Shown: positions 32,071 to 41,441, numbered from the stretch's first letter. The stretch is DNA of 64,000 nucleotides from Pseudomonas sp. LS44 (GCF_024730785.1 NZ_CP102830.1:2790001-2854000); one strand, 5' to 3'. Notes: generated from the sequence alone by a model not told the origin. Made by a program: numbers and translations.

Positions 32071-33402
32071 TTGGACTGGCACACCCTGCTCACCCGCGAA
32101 CGGCTCGGTAAAACGGCGCATAGCTCTGACGAACTTGGCCGCACCCCCTTTCACAAAGACCACGACCGCATCATTTTCTCTGGCGCTTTTCGCCGCCTGG
32201 GCCGCAAGACTCAAGTCCACCCTGTCACCAGCAACGACCATATCCATACGCGTCTGACCCATTCGCTGGAAGTCAGCTGCGTCGGTCGCTCGCTGGGTAT
32301 GCGCGTTGGCGAGACGATCCGCGACAGCCTGCCGGACTGGTGCGAGCCGAGCGACCTGGGCATGGTCGTGCAGTCCGCCTGTCTGGCCCACGACATCGGC
32401 AACCCACCGTTCGGTCATTCCGGTGAAGACGCCATTCGCCATTGGTTCCAACAGGCCGCCGGGCGCGGCTGGCTGGACGGCATGAGCGAGGCCGAGCGCG
32501 CCGACTTCCTCAACTTCGAAGGCAATGCCCAAGGCTTTCGAGTGCTCACCCAGCTGGAGTATCACCAGTTCGACGGCGGTACTCGGCTGACTTACGCCAC
32601 CCTCGGCACCTATCTCAAATATCCCTGGACGTCCCGCCACGCCGAAGCGCTCGGCTACAAGAAGCACAAGTTCAGCTGCTATCAGAGTGAGCTGCCGCTG
32701 CTCGAGCAGATCGCCGACAAGCTCGGCCTGCCGAAACTCGACGAGCAGCGCTGGGCGCGCCACCCGCTGGTGTATCTGATGGAGGCCGCGGATGACATCT
32801 GCTACGGCCTGATCGACCTTGAAGACGGCCTGGAGATGGAGCTGCTCGACTATGCGGAAGTCGAAAGCCTGCTGCTCGGCCTGGTCGGCGACGATCTGCC
32901 GGAAACTTACCGGCAGCTCGGTCCGCAGGATTCGCGGCGCCGCCGCCTGGCGATCCTGCGCGGCAAAGCCATCGAGCATCTGACCAACGCTGCCGCCCGC
33001 GCCTTTGTCGAACAGCAACCAGCCTTGCTCGCTGGAACTCTGCAGGGCGATTTGGTCGAGCACATGCATGGTCCAGCCAAGCGTTGCGTGCTCGGCGCCA
33101 AGGCCATGGCGCGCGAGAAAATTTTCCAGGACAAGCGCAAGACGCTGCATGAGATCGGTGCCTACACGACCCTGGAGATTCTCCTTAACGCGTTCTGCGG
33201 CGCGGCTCTTGAGCAGCACAGCGGCAAACCGCCGTCGTTCAAGAACCGGCGGATTCTCGACTTGCTCGGCCATTACGCGCCGCAGCCAGACTGGTCGCTG
33301 CATCGCGCCTTTCTGCGGGTCATCGACTTCATCGCCGGGATGACCGACAGCTATGCGACCGAAATGGCCCGCGAGATGACCGGCCGCTCGAGCCCTGTGT
33401 AA
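32071..33402 (+). CDS. Deoxyguanosinetriphosphate triphosphohydrolase-like protein
   Basis: A 443-residue HD-domain enzyme that hydrolyses dNTPs to deoxynucleosides and triphosphate. N-terminal [23 protein letters not shown] is diagnostic for dGTPases. Metal ligands appear in [11 protein letters not shown] and the HD pair in [17 protein letters not shown] (about residues 110-126). The start is TTG 32071 ([13 protein letters not shown]); no ATG suits. Belongs to the dGTPase-like group found in P. aeruginosa rather than E. coli Dgt. Followed four bases later by a membrane protein gene, hence likely co-transcribed. Confidence 0.92.
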   Translation: MDWHTLLTRERLGKTAHSSDELGRTPFHKDHDRIIFSGAFRRLGRKTQVHPVTSNDHIHTRLTHSLEVSCVGRSLGMRVGETIRDSLPDWCEPSDLGMVVQSACLAHDIGNPPFGHSGEDAIRHWFQQAAGRGWLDGMSEAERADFLNFEGNAQGFRVLTQLEYHQFDGGTRLTYATLGTYLKYPWTSRHAEALGYKKHKFSCYQSELPLLEQIADKLGLPKLDEQRWARHPLVYLMEAADDICYGLIDLEDGLEMELLDYAEVESLLLGLVGDDLPETYRQLGPQDSRRRRLAILRGKAIEHLTNAAARAFVEQQPALLAGTLQGDLVEHMHGPAKRCVLGAKAMAREKIFQDKRKTLHEIGAYTTLEILLNAFCGAALEQHSGKPPSFKNRRILDLLGHYAPQPDWSLHRAFLRVIDFIAGMTDSYATEMAREMTGRSSPV

Positions 33403-33406
33403 CGCC

Positions 33407-34459
33407 ATGAAACGAGTCCTGCAGCAAGCCGTGAGTTGGCACGCTGGGCCGCCAGCCTGGGGTTCGGCGGTCGTTGCGGCGCTTGGTTGCCTGCTGCCGC
33501 TGCTGCTTGGCCTGTTTACCGAACATTCAGGCTTTCTGTGGGCCGCCACGGGCGCTTTCCAGGCCGCCCAGGCTTACGCGTTGCACCGCTTCGGCATGCT
33601 GCGCATGTTGTTGCTCACGGTATTGGGTGCACTGAGCGCCGGACTGGGGTTCTGGGCGGCCAGCCACCCGCTGTTGAGCCTGGGACTGTTCGCCGCGTTC
33701 GGATTGAATCTCGCCTGGCTGCAACGCTTCGGCATCGAAGCCGGCAAGCTGGGCGTCGGGCTGGCGGTGTGCCTGTCGCTCGGACAGGGCCAGTTCGGCC
33801 TGGGTAATCTGCACAATCCGGCCGCGGTGGCGGTGCTGTTCATCCTCGGCGGCTTGTGGGTGATGCTGCTGTCATTCGGCCTGCGCGGCCTTCATGGCCT
33901 GCGCATGTGGCCGCGCATGCCGCGCTTTATCAGCCTGCTCAAAGTGTTGCGCCGTCATGCCCGGCGCCTGCCGGAACAGCAGTGGCGCCTGCATGCGCTG
34001 GGCTGCACGCTGGCGTTCGCCCTGGCCGGCCTGACCGTCCAGCTCGCCGAGCTTTCGCGCGGTTACTGGCTGACCCTGGCGGTGGTCTGCACCCTGCAAC
34101 TGGAGTTTCGCGGCAGTGTGGTGCGCGCCATGCAAGCCGGCATGGCTAATCTGGGCGCGGCGGCTCTGCTGATCCTCGCCGCCCACAGCCTGCAAAGCCC
34201 GCCGCTGATGGTGGCGGCCATGCTGCCGCTGATTTTCTTCAGCCGGGCATTCCAGTCCCACCACTATGCGCTGTACGTGATGCAGAACACCTTGTGCTTC
34301 GTTCTACTGTCGGAAAGCCTGGCCAAAGACTGGCACCTGGCCCAGGTCCGCCTGTTCAACTCCCTGCTGGGAGTGGCGCTGGCGACGCTGGTGGCGCTGC
34401 TGATTCATGCGCTGCAGCAACGACTGGATCGGACTGCAAAGCCGGTATCGACGGAGTAA
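33407..34459 (+). CDS. FUSC-like integral membrane protein
   Basis: 350 residues with two blocks of about five to six membrane helices separated by a basic cytoplasmic stretch (LLKVLRRHARRLPEQQWR, about residues 180-200). This half-and-half architecture and the second-block entry SRGYWLTLAVVCTLQLE resemble the FUSC/aromatic acid exporter family. Substrate unknown. The ATG is four bases after the dGTPase stop. The stop codon TAA is the first part of a family-2 repeat. Confidence 0.75.
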   Translation: MKRVLQQAVSWHAGPPAWGSAVVAALGCLLPLLLGLFTEHSGFLWAATGAFQAAQAYALHRFGMLRMLLLTVLGALSAGLGFWAASHPLLSLGLFAAFGLNLAWLQRFGIEAGKLGVGLAVCLSLGQGQFGLGNLHNPAAVAVLFILGGLWVMLLSFGLRGLHGLRMWPRMPRFISLLKVLRRHARRLPEQQWRLHALGCTLAFALAGLTVQLAELSRGYWLTLAVVCTLQLEFRGSVVRAMQAGMANLGAAALLILAAHSLQSPPLMVAAMLPLIFFSRAFQSHHYALYVMQNTLCFVLLSESLAKDWHLAQVRLFNSLLGVALATLVALLIHALQQRLDRTAKPVSTE

Positions 34460-34600
34460 GAACCTGTTTACGATCTTTTGGACTAGAGCCAGACAAGGCA
34501 AAAACAGGCGAGGAAGCGGAGTTTACGCGCTGTAAATGAGCATTCCGAGCCTGTTTTTAACGCGGTATGGCCGACGGACAGGAGATCGTAAGCAGGTTCT
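34459..34600. repeat. Family-2 structured repeat copy
   Basis: 142 bp. Outer ends AGAACCTGTTTACGATCT / AGATCGTAAGCAGGTTCT pair with one mismatch, inner arms AAAAACAGGC / GCCTGTTTTT pair perfectly, and the core is TTTAC-GCGCT-GTAAATGAGCA. Constant blocks GACAAGGC and AACGCGGTAT match the other copies, whereas both sets of arms differ in sequence. Between convergent genes. Confidence 0.9.
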
Positions 34601-34628
34601 AAGCGGAGGTACAGCGGGGAGAAGCACT

Positions 34629-34649
34629 GGGCACGCATTGCACGTGCCC
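34629..34649. terminator. Hairpin after yggL-like gene
   Basis: GGGCACG-CATTGCA-CGTGCCC, a perfect 7-bp stem 10 bases past the yggL stop on the minus strand. No T-run, so only a tentative terminator. Confidence 0.35.
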
Positions 34650-34659
34650 AGATAAAGCA

Positions 34660-35001
34660 TTACGCCTGGTTGATCGGGGTTTCCGGGTGCCAGACGTCGA
34701 TCAGCGGGCTGATGGTGTAATCCGCCAGCTCCTTGCGGCCCTTCAACCAGGACTCGCAAGCAACGCGTTGTTCCTCGTTGACCGAGCCACGGGTGGCCAG
34801 GCAAACCAGGCCGTAGTCATCGCCACCGACATAATCCAGGCCGTTGGCCGCGATGGCCTCATTCAGAAACTGCTCGACGAAAGCATCGACCGCTTCATCG
34901 GTAAGGTCGTCTTTCAGATTCAGGTTCAGTTCGAACCCCAGCTCCTGAAACTCACCTACGCAGAGTTTTTTGCGCAGACGGCGGGAACGGTTAGTCGCCA
35001 T
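34660..35001 (-). CDS. yggL: YggL family (DUF469) 50S ribosome-associated protein
   Basis: A 113-residue protein starting MATNRSRRLRKKLCVGEF, with QELGFELNL and YVGGDDYGLVCL downstream, the DUF469/YggL signature. YggL is reported to bind the 50S subunit in Enterobacteria. The ATG at 35001 has GAGG upstream at eight bases; the frame that continues to 35205 is antisense to the dacB upstream region and not used. Near other ribosome-related genes (rlmL, rmf). Confidence 0.9.
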   Translation of the reverse strand: MATNRSRRLRKKLCVGEFQELGFELNLNLKDDLTDEAVDAFVEQFLNEAIAANGLDYVGGDDYGLVCLATRGSVNEEQRVACESWLKGRKELADYTISPLIDVWHPETPINQA

Positions 35002-35266
35002 GGATGGATCCTCAAAAGTAATAACGCGCGGCACTTTAGCAGCTTCGTCCGCTTCCCAGTAGGAGAACCGCCCAGCGTCATGGACTGACAAGGCGGCTCG
35101 CGGTCGTGAGACGTTGCCCACCGGGGAATTTTTTACCGCAGCGATTGCACAGCAAACCCATCCGCGCGAGGCTTCGGGCATAATGTCGACCACCTCGCAA
35201 ATCACCCGCGAGAGTGTTCACCATGTCATCTTTTTCTTTTTGCCCTTGCCTGCAGGGTCTTGCCCA

Positions 35267-36727
35267 ATGATCAAAATGTTTCGCCGCCTGGCCATCGCCA
35301 GTTTGCTTCTGCCCATCGCCCTGCCCCTTTACGCCGCCACCAACTCCGGACTTCCGCCCGCCGTTCAACAGGCGCTGAAGAAAAACAAGATCAGCAACAA
35401 CTCCCTGTCGCTGGTGACCATACCGCTCACCGGGCCTGGCAATACAAACATGGTCAATCCCGATGTGTCGGTGAATCCGGCCTCGACCATGAAGCTGATC
35501 ACCACCTACGCCGCCCTGGAAATGCTCGGCCCAACCTATCAGTGGCGAACCGAGTTCTACACCGATGGCCAACTGAAGAATGGCGTGCTGAACGGCAACC
35601 TGTATCTCAAGGGCGGCGGCGATCCCAAGCTGAACATGGAGAAGCTCTGGCTGCTGATGCGCGATCTGCGCGCCAACGGCGTTCAGCAAGTCAACGGCGA
35701 CCTGGTGCTCGACCGCAGCCACTTCGTGCAGCCGCAGCTGCCGACCTTCAATGACGACGGCAATGACAAGAACAAACCGTTTCTGGTCGGTCCCGACTCG
35801 CTGCTGATCAATCTAAAAGCGGTGCGCATGATTACCCGCACCGACGGCGGCAAAGTCAGTGTGGCCATGGACCCGCCGCTGACCAACGTGCGGATCGACA
35901 ACCAGGTCAAAGCCCTGCCCGCGGCCAAATGTCCGGGCTGGCCGGACGTGCGCTTCAATCCGGTCACTCAATCCGACGGCACCACGCTGGTGGTTACCGG
36001 CAAGCTCGCCGAGGGTTGCAGCGCGCAATCCTACCTGTCCTTGCTCGATCATCCGGCCTACGCGGCCGGTGCCGTGCGGGCGATCTGGCAGGAACTGGGC
36101 GGCAAAATTCTCGGTAAAGACCGTATCGATGGCGTACCGAAAAGCGCCCGCCTGCTAGCCCGCGCCTACTCGCCGGATCTGGTGGAAATCATCCGCGACA
36201 TCAACAAGTACAGTAACAACACCATGGCTCGCCAACTGTTCCTGAGCCTCGGTGCGCAGTTCCGCAACGAAGCCGATGGCGACGATGCCAAGGCCGCGCA
36301 ACGGGTGATTCGTCAGTGGCTGGCGAAAAAAGGCATCACCGCGCCGCATCTGGTCATGGAAAACGGCTCGGGCCTGTCGCGTGCCGAACGGGTCAGCGCG
36401 CGGGAGTTGGCGATCATCCTGCAGGCAGCCTGGAAAGGCCCGTACGCCGCCGAATTCATCAGCTCGCTGCCGTTGGTGGGAATGGACGGCACCATGCGCA
36501 AACGTCTCAAGCGCAGCGCCCTGACCGGTGAAGCGCATATCAAGACCGGCACCCTGAATACCGTGCGGGCGATTGCCGGCTATAGCCGCGACATCAATGG
36601 CAACACCTGGGCGGTGGTGGCGATCCTCAACGATCAACGGCCCTGGGGCGCTTCGTCGATCCTCGATCAGGTGCTGGTCGACCTGTATCGCCAGCCGAAG
36701 CTGGCCGGCAACACCGCGCAACGCTGA
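35267..36727 (+). CDS. dacB: D-alanyl-D-alanine carboxypeptidase/endopeptidase PBP4
   Basis: A 486-residue class C penicillin-binding protein that trims D-Ala from pentapeptides and cleaves D-Ala-mDAP cross-links in the periplasm. Signal peptide MIKMFRRLAIASLLLPIALP...YAA. Active-site motifs: SxxK as PASTMK (about residue 73), SxN as KYSNNTMARQ, KTG as HIKTGTLNT near residue 425. It has the long insert between SxxK and SxN typical of DacB/PBP4. The ATG at 35267 begins the signal peptide; upstream in-frame sequence is not signal-like. Followed by a terminator. Confidence 0.94.
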   Translation: MIKMFRRLAIASLLLPIALPLYAATNSGLPPAVQQALKKNKISNNSLSLVTIPLTGPGNTNMVNPDVSVNPASTMKLITTYAALEMLGPTYQWRTEFYTDGQLKNGVLNGNLYLKGGGDPKLNMEKLWLLMRDLRANGVQQVNGDLVLDRSHFVQPQLPTFNDDGNDKNKPFLVGPDSLLINLKAVRMITRTDGGKVSVAMDPPLTNVRIDNQVKALPAAKCPGWPDVRFNPVTQSDGTTLVVTGKLAEGCSAQSYLSLLDHPAYAAGAVRAIWQELGGKILGKDRIDGVPKSARLLARAYSPDLVEIIRDINKYSNNTMARQLFLSLGAQFRNEADGDDAKAAQRVIRQWLAKKGITAPHLVMENGSGLSRAERVSARELAIILQAAWKGPYAAEFISSLPLVGMDGTMRKRLKRSALTGEAHIKTGTLNTVRAIAGYSRDINGNTWAVVAILNDQRPWGASSILDQVLVDLYRQPKLAGNTAQR

Positions 36728-36740
36728 CGCCGCGCCATAA

Positions 36741-36767
36741 AAAACGCCGCCCACTGGGCGGCGTTTT
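36741..36767. terminator. Terminator after dacB
   Basis: AAAACGCCGCCC-ACT-GGGCGGCGTTTT, a perfect 12-bp stem with A- and T-ends, 13 bases after the stop. Bidirectional; faces rlmL. Confidence 0.92.
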
Positions 36768-36790
36768 CGTTTTGGGCATTTGCAAACGTT

Positions 36791-36849
36791 GTAGGAGCGA
36801 ATTCATTCACGAAAGCCTGCACAGACATCACGCATGAATTCGCTCCTAC
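36791..36849. repeat. Family-3 repeat, complete copy
   Basis: GTAGGAGCGAATTCATTCACG at the left and CATGAATTCGCTCCTAC at the right, 59 bp in all. Between the convergent dacB and rlmL genes. Confidence 0.88.
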
Positions 36850-36858
36850 ATCGGTGGG

Positions 36859-39063
36859 CTATTTCGCCATAACTCGCCAGGCGCGGTGAATCTTCGGATT
36901 GCGGGCGAAGTCCGGATCGATGGTGGTCGGGCTGATTTCCTCGATCGCATAACGCGCGCTCAGCCCTTCATCGAGCTGGAACTTGCGGAAGTTGTTGGAG
37001 AAATACAGCACGCCGCCCTTGGCCAGCCGGGCCATGGCCAGGTCGAGCAACTGCACGTGATCGCGCTGCACGTCGAACACCCCTTCCATACGCTTGGAAT
37101 TGGAAAAGGTCGGCGGATCGATGAACACCAGATCGTATTCGTCACGGTCCTCCGCCAGCCAGTTCATCACGTCGCCCTGCTCCAAGCGCTGCTTGTCGGA
37201 AAAGCCGTTCAACGCCAGATTGCGGCGCGCCCAATCGAGATAGGTCTTCGACAGGTCGACGCTGGTGGTGCTGCGCGCACCACCTTTGGCGGCATGCACG
37301 GTGGCGGTGGCGGTATAGCAATACAGGTTGAGGAAGCGTTTTCCCGCCGCCTCGCGCTGGATGCGCAGGCGCAGTGGGCGGTGATCGAGGAACAGGCCGG
37401 TATCCAGGTAGTCGGTCAAGTTCACCAACAGCTTCACGCCACTCTCGTCGACCTCAAGGAACTGCCCCTGTGCGCTCTGCCGCTCGTATTGCTTGATGCC
37501 GGTCTGCCGCTCGCGGCGTTTGACGATCACCTTACTGGTATCGACGCCGAGCGTCTGCGGGATCGCCGCCAGCGCATCGAGCAGACGCGCCTGGGCTTTT
37601 TCCGGGTCGATGGAGCGCGGCGGCGCGTACTCCTGCACGTGCACCCAGTCGCGATACAGGTCGATCGCCAGGGCGTACTCCGGCATGTCGGCATCGTACA
37701 AGCGATAGCATTCCACGCCTTCGCGGCGCGCCCACTTGCCCAAGGCCTTCAGGTTTTTCTGCAGGCGATTGGCGAACATTTGCCCGCCTTCGCTCAGACG
37801 CGCTTGCTCCACCGGGGCCAGCGCACGGCTCAGCTCGGTCTGTTCGCGCTCGCGCTCACGTTGTTCGGGAGTGCGGCGCTCGCCGGTGACGAACTGTTCC
37901 GGCTGGACCTGGATCAGCAGCAACTTGCACGGCAGCGCACCGTTCCAGAAGGCGTACTGCTTGTGACTGCGGATGCCCATGCGCTTGCCCAGCTCCGGCG
38001 CGCCGGTGAACACCGCCGCCTCCCAGTTCAAGCAGGCCTGGCGCAGGCGCTCGCCGAGGTTCTGGTAGAGGTACAGCAAGCTCGCCTCATCGCCGAGACG
38101 CTCGCCATAAGGCGGGTTGCTGATCACCAGACCGGTCTGATTCTGATCGGGACGCGGCGCAAAGGTCGCCAACTCACCCTGATAGATCTTGATCCAGTCG
38201 GACAACCCGGCACGTTCGATATTGTTGCGGCCCGGCTGGATCAGGCGCGGATCGGCCTCGTAACCGCGAATCCACAACGGCGGCTTGGCCAGGCCGGCTT
38301 CGGCACGCGCCTCGGCTTCGCTGTGCAACTTCTTCCATAGCGCCGGCACATGGCCGAGCCAGCTGGAGAAACCCCAGCGCTCGCGCTTGAGGTTGGGAGC
38401 GATGTCGGCGGCCATCATCGCCGCCTCCACCAGGAAGGTACCGACCCCACACATCGGGTCCGCCAGCGCTCCACCGGCTGCGGCGATGCGCGGCCAACCG
38501 GAGCGGATCAGGATCGCCGCGGCGAGGTTCTCTTTCAGCGGCGCCGCGCCTTGCTGCAGGCGATAACCGCGCTGGTGCAGGCTGTGTCCGGACAGATCGA
38601 GGGACAAAATCGCTTCACCGCGATCCAGGCGCAGATGCACGCGCATATCGGGATTGATCTTATCGATCGACGGCCGCTCGCCGCTGTCACTGCGCAGCTT
38701 GTCGACGATCGCATCCTTGACCTTCAAGGCGCCGAAGTGGGTGTTGTCGATGCCCGAGCCCTGGCCGCTGAACTCCACCGCCAACGTGCCGTTGGCGAGC
38801 AGATGATCCTGCCAGTCGACCGCCAGAACGTTGTCGTACAGGTCCTCGGCATTGGCCATGCTGAAACGCTTGAGCACCAGCAAGACGCGGTTGGCCAGGC
38901 GCGACCACAAGCACAGGCGATAGGCCGTCTCCATGCTGGCAAAGCCGCGAACAGCCGAGGTGTGTTCGCGCACTGCCTCCAGCCCTAGCCCGGCGGCCTC
39001 TTCGGCCAGTAGGCCTTCCAAGCCTTTGGGGCAGGTGAGAAACAGTTCGAATTGGTCCGACAT
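36859..39063 (-). CDS. rlmL: Bifunctional 23S rRNA methyltransferase RlmKL (m2G2445 / m7G2069)
   Basis: A 734-residue fusion. Residues 1 to about 160: THUMP RNA-binding domain (MSDQFELFLTCPKGLEGLL). About 165-400: RlmL methyltransferase with ADPMCGVGTFLVEAAMMA and the catalytic NPPY motif in VISNPPYGERLGDE. About 480-734: RlmK methyltransferase with TGLFLDHRPLR, FLNLYCYTATATVHAA and FIDPPTFSNSKRM. It methylates G2445 (N2) and G2069 (N7) of 23S rRNA. ATG 39063 is chosen; the extension to 39210 lacks THUMP similarity. Slightly longer than E. coli RlmL (702). Confidence 0.95.
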   Translation of the reverse strand: MSDQFELFLTCPKGLEGLLAEEAAGLGLEAVREHTSAVRGFASMETAYRLCLWSRLANRVLLVLKRFSMANAEDLYDNVLAVDWQDHLLANGTLAVEFSGQGSGIDNTHFGALKVKDAIVDKLRSDSGERPSIDKINPDMRVHLRLDRGEAILSLDLSGHSLHQRGYRLQQGAAPLKENLAAAILIRSGWPRIAAAGGALADPMCGVGTFLVEAAMMAADIAPNLKRERWGFSSWLGHVPALWKKLHSEAEARAEAGLAKPPLWIRGYEADPRLIQPGRNNIERAGLSDWIKIYQGELATFAPRPDQNQTGLVISNPPYGERLGDEASLLYLYQNLGERLRQACLNWEAAVFTGAPELGKRMGIRSHKQYAFWNGALPCKLLLIQVQPEQFVTGERRTPEQREREREQTELSRALAPVEQARLSEGGQMFANRLQKNLKALGKWARREGVECYRLYDADMPEYALAIDLYRDWVHVQEYAPPRSIDPEKAQARLLDALAAIPQTLGVDTSKVIVKRRERQTGIKQYERQSAQGQFLEVDESGVKLLVNLTDYLDTGLFLDHRPLRLRIQREAAGKRFLNLYCYTATATVHAAKGGARSTTSVDLSKTYLDWARRNLALNGFSDKQRLEQGDVMNWLAEDRDEYDLVFIDPPTFSNSKRMEGVFDVQRDHVQLLDLAMARLAKGGVLYFSNNFRKFQLDEGLSARYAIEEISPTTIDPDFARNPKIHRAWRVMAK

Positions 39064-39667
39064 GCAGATATCCAGTGCCATATGGCAAGTAATGGCGCGC
39101 CAGTGACGGACGCAGCCCGGGTTGAACAATCGCGGTCCACCCGCGATTGCGCGACATGACCTGTCGCTCGCCGACAAATATTCGCCGGACGAAAGCCGAA
39201 CCCGGTTCAACCGGGACCAGCGTTAAACACCGCTAAAGAACCTAGCAACACGCCAAGCTTAGGGCCGCTTGCCAACAAAGGGCGAATGTTGCGCGATCGG
39301 ATTACCGGCCATGAGTGACAAAACGCCGCATTTGCCCCCCTTCGTCGGAATAAATACGAAGTATTCCTATGTTCCAGCGAAGCGCTCCAGCCGTTGGGAA
39401 GGCCCTAATGTCGGGGGCTGGATGGAGTTGGCCGCCACCATCGCCTATGCCCTTATGGCCTGACCCTGATAATCGTTACGTCCTTATGACAAATTGATCG
39501 TTCCCACGGGAGGTCGCATTGGTTAGAAATCAACTCAGGTCATGACCGCAACGGTCATGGCAGGAGGCCCGTAACGCCGGCAACGGGCCGCTCTGGTAGA
39601 GGCCATCTACCAGGCCTCGACTCGGGGCTAACAGGACATAACAGTCAACAAGTGAGGGCAACACCCT
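39064..39667. other. Divergent gap between rlmL and rmf
   Basis: 604 bp. The left part (39064-39530) holds no convincing gene; a 50-codon frame at 39311-39463 has no ribosome binding site. The right part is the structured rmf leader described separately. Promoters for rlmL and rmf must lie here. Confidence 0.55.
39541..39667 (+). ncRNA. Structured 5' leader of rmf (rmf RNA motif candidate)
   Basis: Three successive hairpins precede the gene: CATGACCG-CAA-CGGTCATG (39541-39559), GGCCCGT...ACGGGCC (39566-39589) and GGTAGA-GGCCA-TCTACC (39595-39611), the last with an alternative GAGGCC/GGCCTC pairing (39599-39618). A small stem AGGG-CAACA-CCCT at the ribosome binding site could hide it. A conserved rmf RNA motif upstream of rmf in Pseudomonas has been described by comparative genomics (Rfam); this leader is in the right place, but I assign it by position and structure, not by a model score. 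Confidence 0.65.
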
Positions 39668-39883
39668 ATGAGAAGACTTAAGCGTGATCCTTTAGAACGA
39701 GCTTTTCTGCGCGGTTATCAATACGGCGTACATGGTAAATCCCGCGAACTGTGTCCTTTCACTCTTCCGTCCGTCCGTCAGGCCTGGATAAATGGCTGGC
39801 GAGAAGGTCGCGGCGATAACTGGGACGGCATGACCGGAGCCGCCGGTCTTCATCGACTTAACGAACTCAACGCAGTCGGCTAG
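39668..39883 (+). CDS. rmf: Ribosome modulation factor
   Basis: A 71-residue basic protein, MRRLKRDPLERAFLRGYQYG..., with the conserved RGYQ-GV-GKSRELCPF and WINGWREGR segments. RMF binds 30S subunits and promotes 100S ribosome dimers in stationary phase, protecting idle ribosomes. Size and sequence match the family closely. Preceded by a structured leader and followed by a strong UUCG-loop terminator. Confidence 0.97.
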   Translation: MRRLKRDPLERAFLRGYQYGVHGKSRELCPFTLPSVRQAWINGWREGRGDNWDGMTGAAGLHRLNELNAVG

Positions 39884-39943
39884 TTAAGGAGCCCGACTTC
39901 AGGTTTACCAAGCGCGCCCCATCCGGGCGGCGGGCGAGAGCCC

Positions 39944-39968
39944 AGGGCTCCTTCGGGAGCCCTTTTTA
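39944..39968 (+). terminator. Terminator after rmf
   Basis: AGGGCTCC-TTCG-GGAGCCCT followed by TTTTT. The UUCG tetraloop makes it very stable. Confidence 0.92.
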
Positions 39969-39990
39969 ATGCTTGCGATTTTTAGCTTTT

Positions 39991-40094
39991 GTAGGGTGGG
40001 TTAGCCGCGTAGCGGCGTAACCCACCAGCGCCGCGCCCTGAACATATGCATCCAACCTGCTCGGTGGGTTACGCCTACAGCTAACCCACCCTAC
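39991..40094. repeat. Family-1 palindromic repeat, copy C
   Basis: 104 bp, ends GTAGGGTGGGTTAGC / GCTAACCCACCCTAC. Same orientation as copies A and D. Between convergent rmf and pyrD. Confidence 0.9.
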
Positions 40095-40113
40095 GAATCT
40101 GTGATTTAGTGTT

Positions 40114-41142
40114 TTAGCGTTTGCCGGGCAAGGCGCCGATGGCATCCACCGCTTCGCGGATCAATGCCGGACCTTTGTAGATAAAGCCGGAATAAATCTG
40201 CACCAGGCTCGCCCCGGCGGCGATTTTCTCGGCCGCATGCGCGCCCTCGGTGATGCCGCCCACCGCGATGATCGGCAAGCGACCACCCAGTTCACTGGCC
40301 AATACCTTGACGATATGGGTGCTCTTGTCGCGCACCGGAGCACCGGACAAACCACCCGCCTCATCGCCATACGGCAAACCGGCCACGCCTTCACGAGCCA
40401 AGGTGGTATTGGTGGCGATCACCGCGTCCATACCCGCCTCGACCAGCGCCCGCGCGACTTCGATGGTTTCCTCGTCGCTCATGTCGGGGGCAATCTTGAT
40501 GGCCAGCGGTACGCGTTTACCGTGCTCGGCGGCCAAATCTTCCTGGCGCTGGCGCAGCGCTTCGAGCAATTGCTTGAGCGAGTCGCCGAACTGCAGGCTG
40601 CGCAGCCCAGGGGTATTTGGTGAACTGACGTTGACGGTGATGTAACTGGCGTGGGCGTAGACCTTATTCAGGCCAATCAGGTAGTCGTCCACCGCGCGCT
40701 CGACCGGTGTGTCGAAATTCTTGCCGATATTGATGCCCAGCACGCCCTTGAACTTGGCGGCCTTGACCCGCGCCAGCAGGTGGTCGACGCCATGGTTGTT
40801 GAAGCCCATGCGATTGATGATCGCCTCGGCTTCGGGCAGGCGAAACAGGCGCGGCTTGGGATTGCCCGGCTGCGGACGCGGCGTCACGGTGCCGATCTCG
40901 ACAAAGCCGAAACCCAGCTGGGCGAAGCCGTCGATGGCATCGCCGTTCTTGTCCAGGCCCGCAGCCAGACCGACCGGATTGGGAAAGTCCAGGCCCATCA
41001 CGTTCACCGGCAACGACCGCGGCATTTTGCCCAGCAGGCCATTGAGACCCAACCGACCGCCCGCACCGATCAAGTCGATGGACAGCTCATGGGAGGTTTC
41101 CGGGGACAGGCGGAACAATAACTGGCGGGCCAGGGAGTACAT
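40114..41142 (-). CDS. pyrD: Dihydroorotate dehydrogenase (quinone), class 2
   Basis: A 342-residue FMN enzyme that oxidises dihydroorotate to orotate in pyrimidine synthesis, passing electrons to membrane quinones. The amphipathic N-terminal helix [21 protein letters not shown] is the class-2 membrane-docking element. FMN/substrate motifs: [47 protein letters not shown] (with the catalytic serine of class 2) and [10 protein letters not shown]. Length equals the family norm. Confidence 0.96.
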   Translation of the reverse strand: MYSLARQLLFRLSPETSHELSIDLIGAGGRLGLNGLLGKMPRSLPVNVMGLDFPNPVGLAAGLDKNGDAIDGFAQLGFGFVEIGTVTPRPQPGNPKPRLFRLPEAEAIINRMGFNNHGVDHLLARVKAAKFKGVLGINIGKNFDTPVERAVDDYLIGLNKVYAHASYITVNVSSPNTPGLRSLQFGDSLKQLLEALRQRQEDLAAEHGKRVPLAIKIAPDMSDEETIEVARALVEAGMDAVIATNTTLAREGVAGLPYGDEAGGLSGAPVRDKSTHIVKVLASELGGRLPIIAVGGITEGAHAAEKIAAGASLVQIYSGFIYKGPALIREAVDAIGALPGKR

Positions 41143-41219
41143 GGGCGGGCTTAGCTCGGGCGGCGTTGGGGGCGGCGATTATAGCCGCCCCGGCCGCCAG
41201 CACGCGAGGCGCGGGACAC

Positions 41220-41441
41220 TCAGTCGAGCGGGCGCAAACTCAGCAATTCGCCGGCATCGCTGAATTCCAGCGCGAAACTACCGTAGACACCGGCATGACT
41301 GAGGTAAGGACGCAGATGATGGACCGGCAAACTGATCCGCCGGCCATCACGACTGTGCAACAGAACGCGGTTAGCCTGCCCGCGGTAAACGGCCTGCCAA
41401 CGTTCGGCCGGGATGGCGATATCCAGCACCAGACTGGCCAT
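41220..41441 (-). CDS. DUF2835 small protein
   Basis: A 73-residue protein from ATG 41441 (GAGG upstream): MASLVLDIAIPAERWQAVYRG, then GRRISLPVHHLRPYLSHAGVYGSFALEF. This is the DUF2835 pattern, a conserved gammaproteobacterial protein of unknown function. It sits 77 bp upstream of pyrD in the same direction and may share its transcript. Confidence 0.85.
   Translation of the reverse strand: MASLVLDIAIPAERWQAVYRGQANRVLLHSRDGRRISLPVHHLRPYLSHAGVYGSFALEFSDAGELLSLRPLD

Noticed and set aside
39311..39463. 50-codon frame upstream of rmf
   Set aside because: No ribosome binding site, no recognised family, and it lies in the divergent promoter gap; not enough to call a gene.
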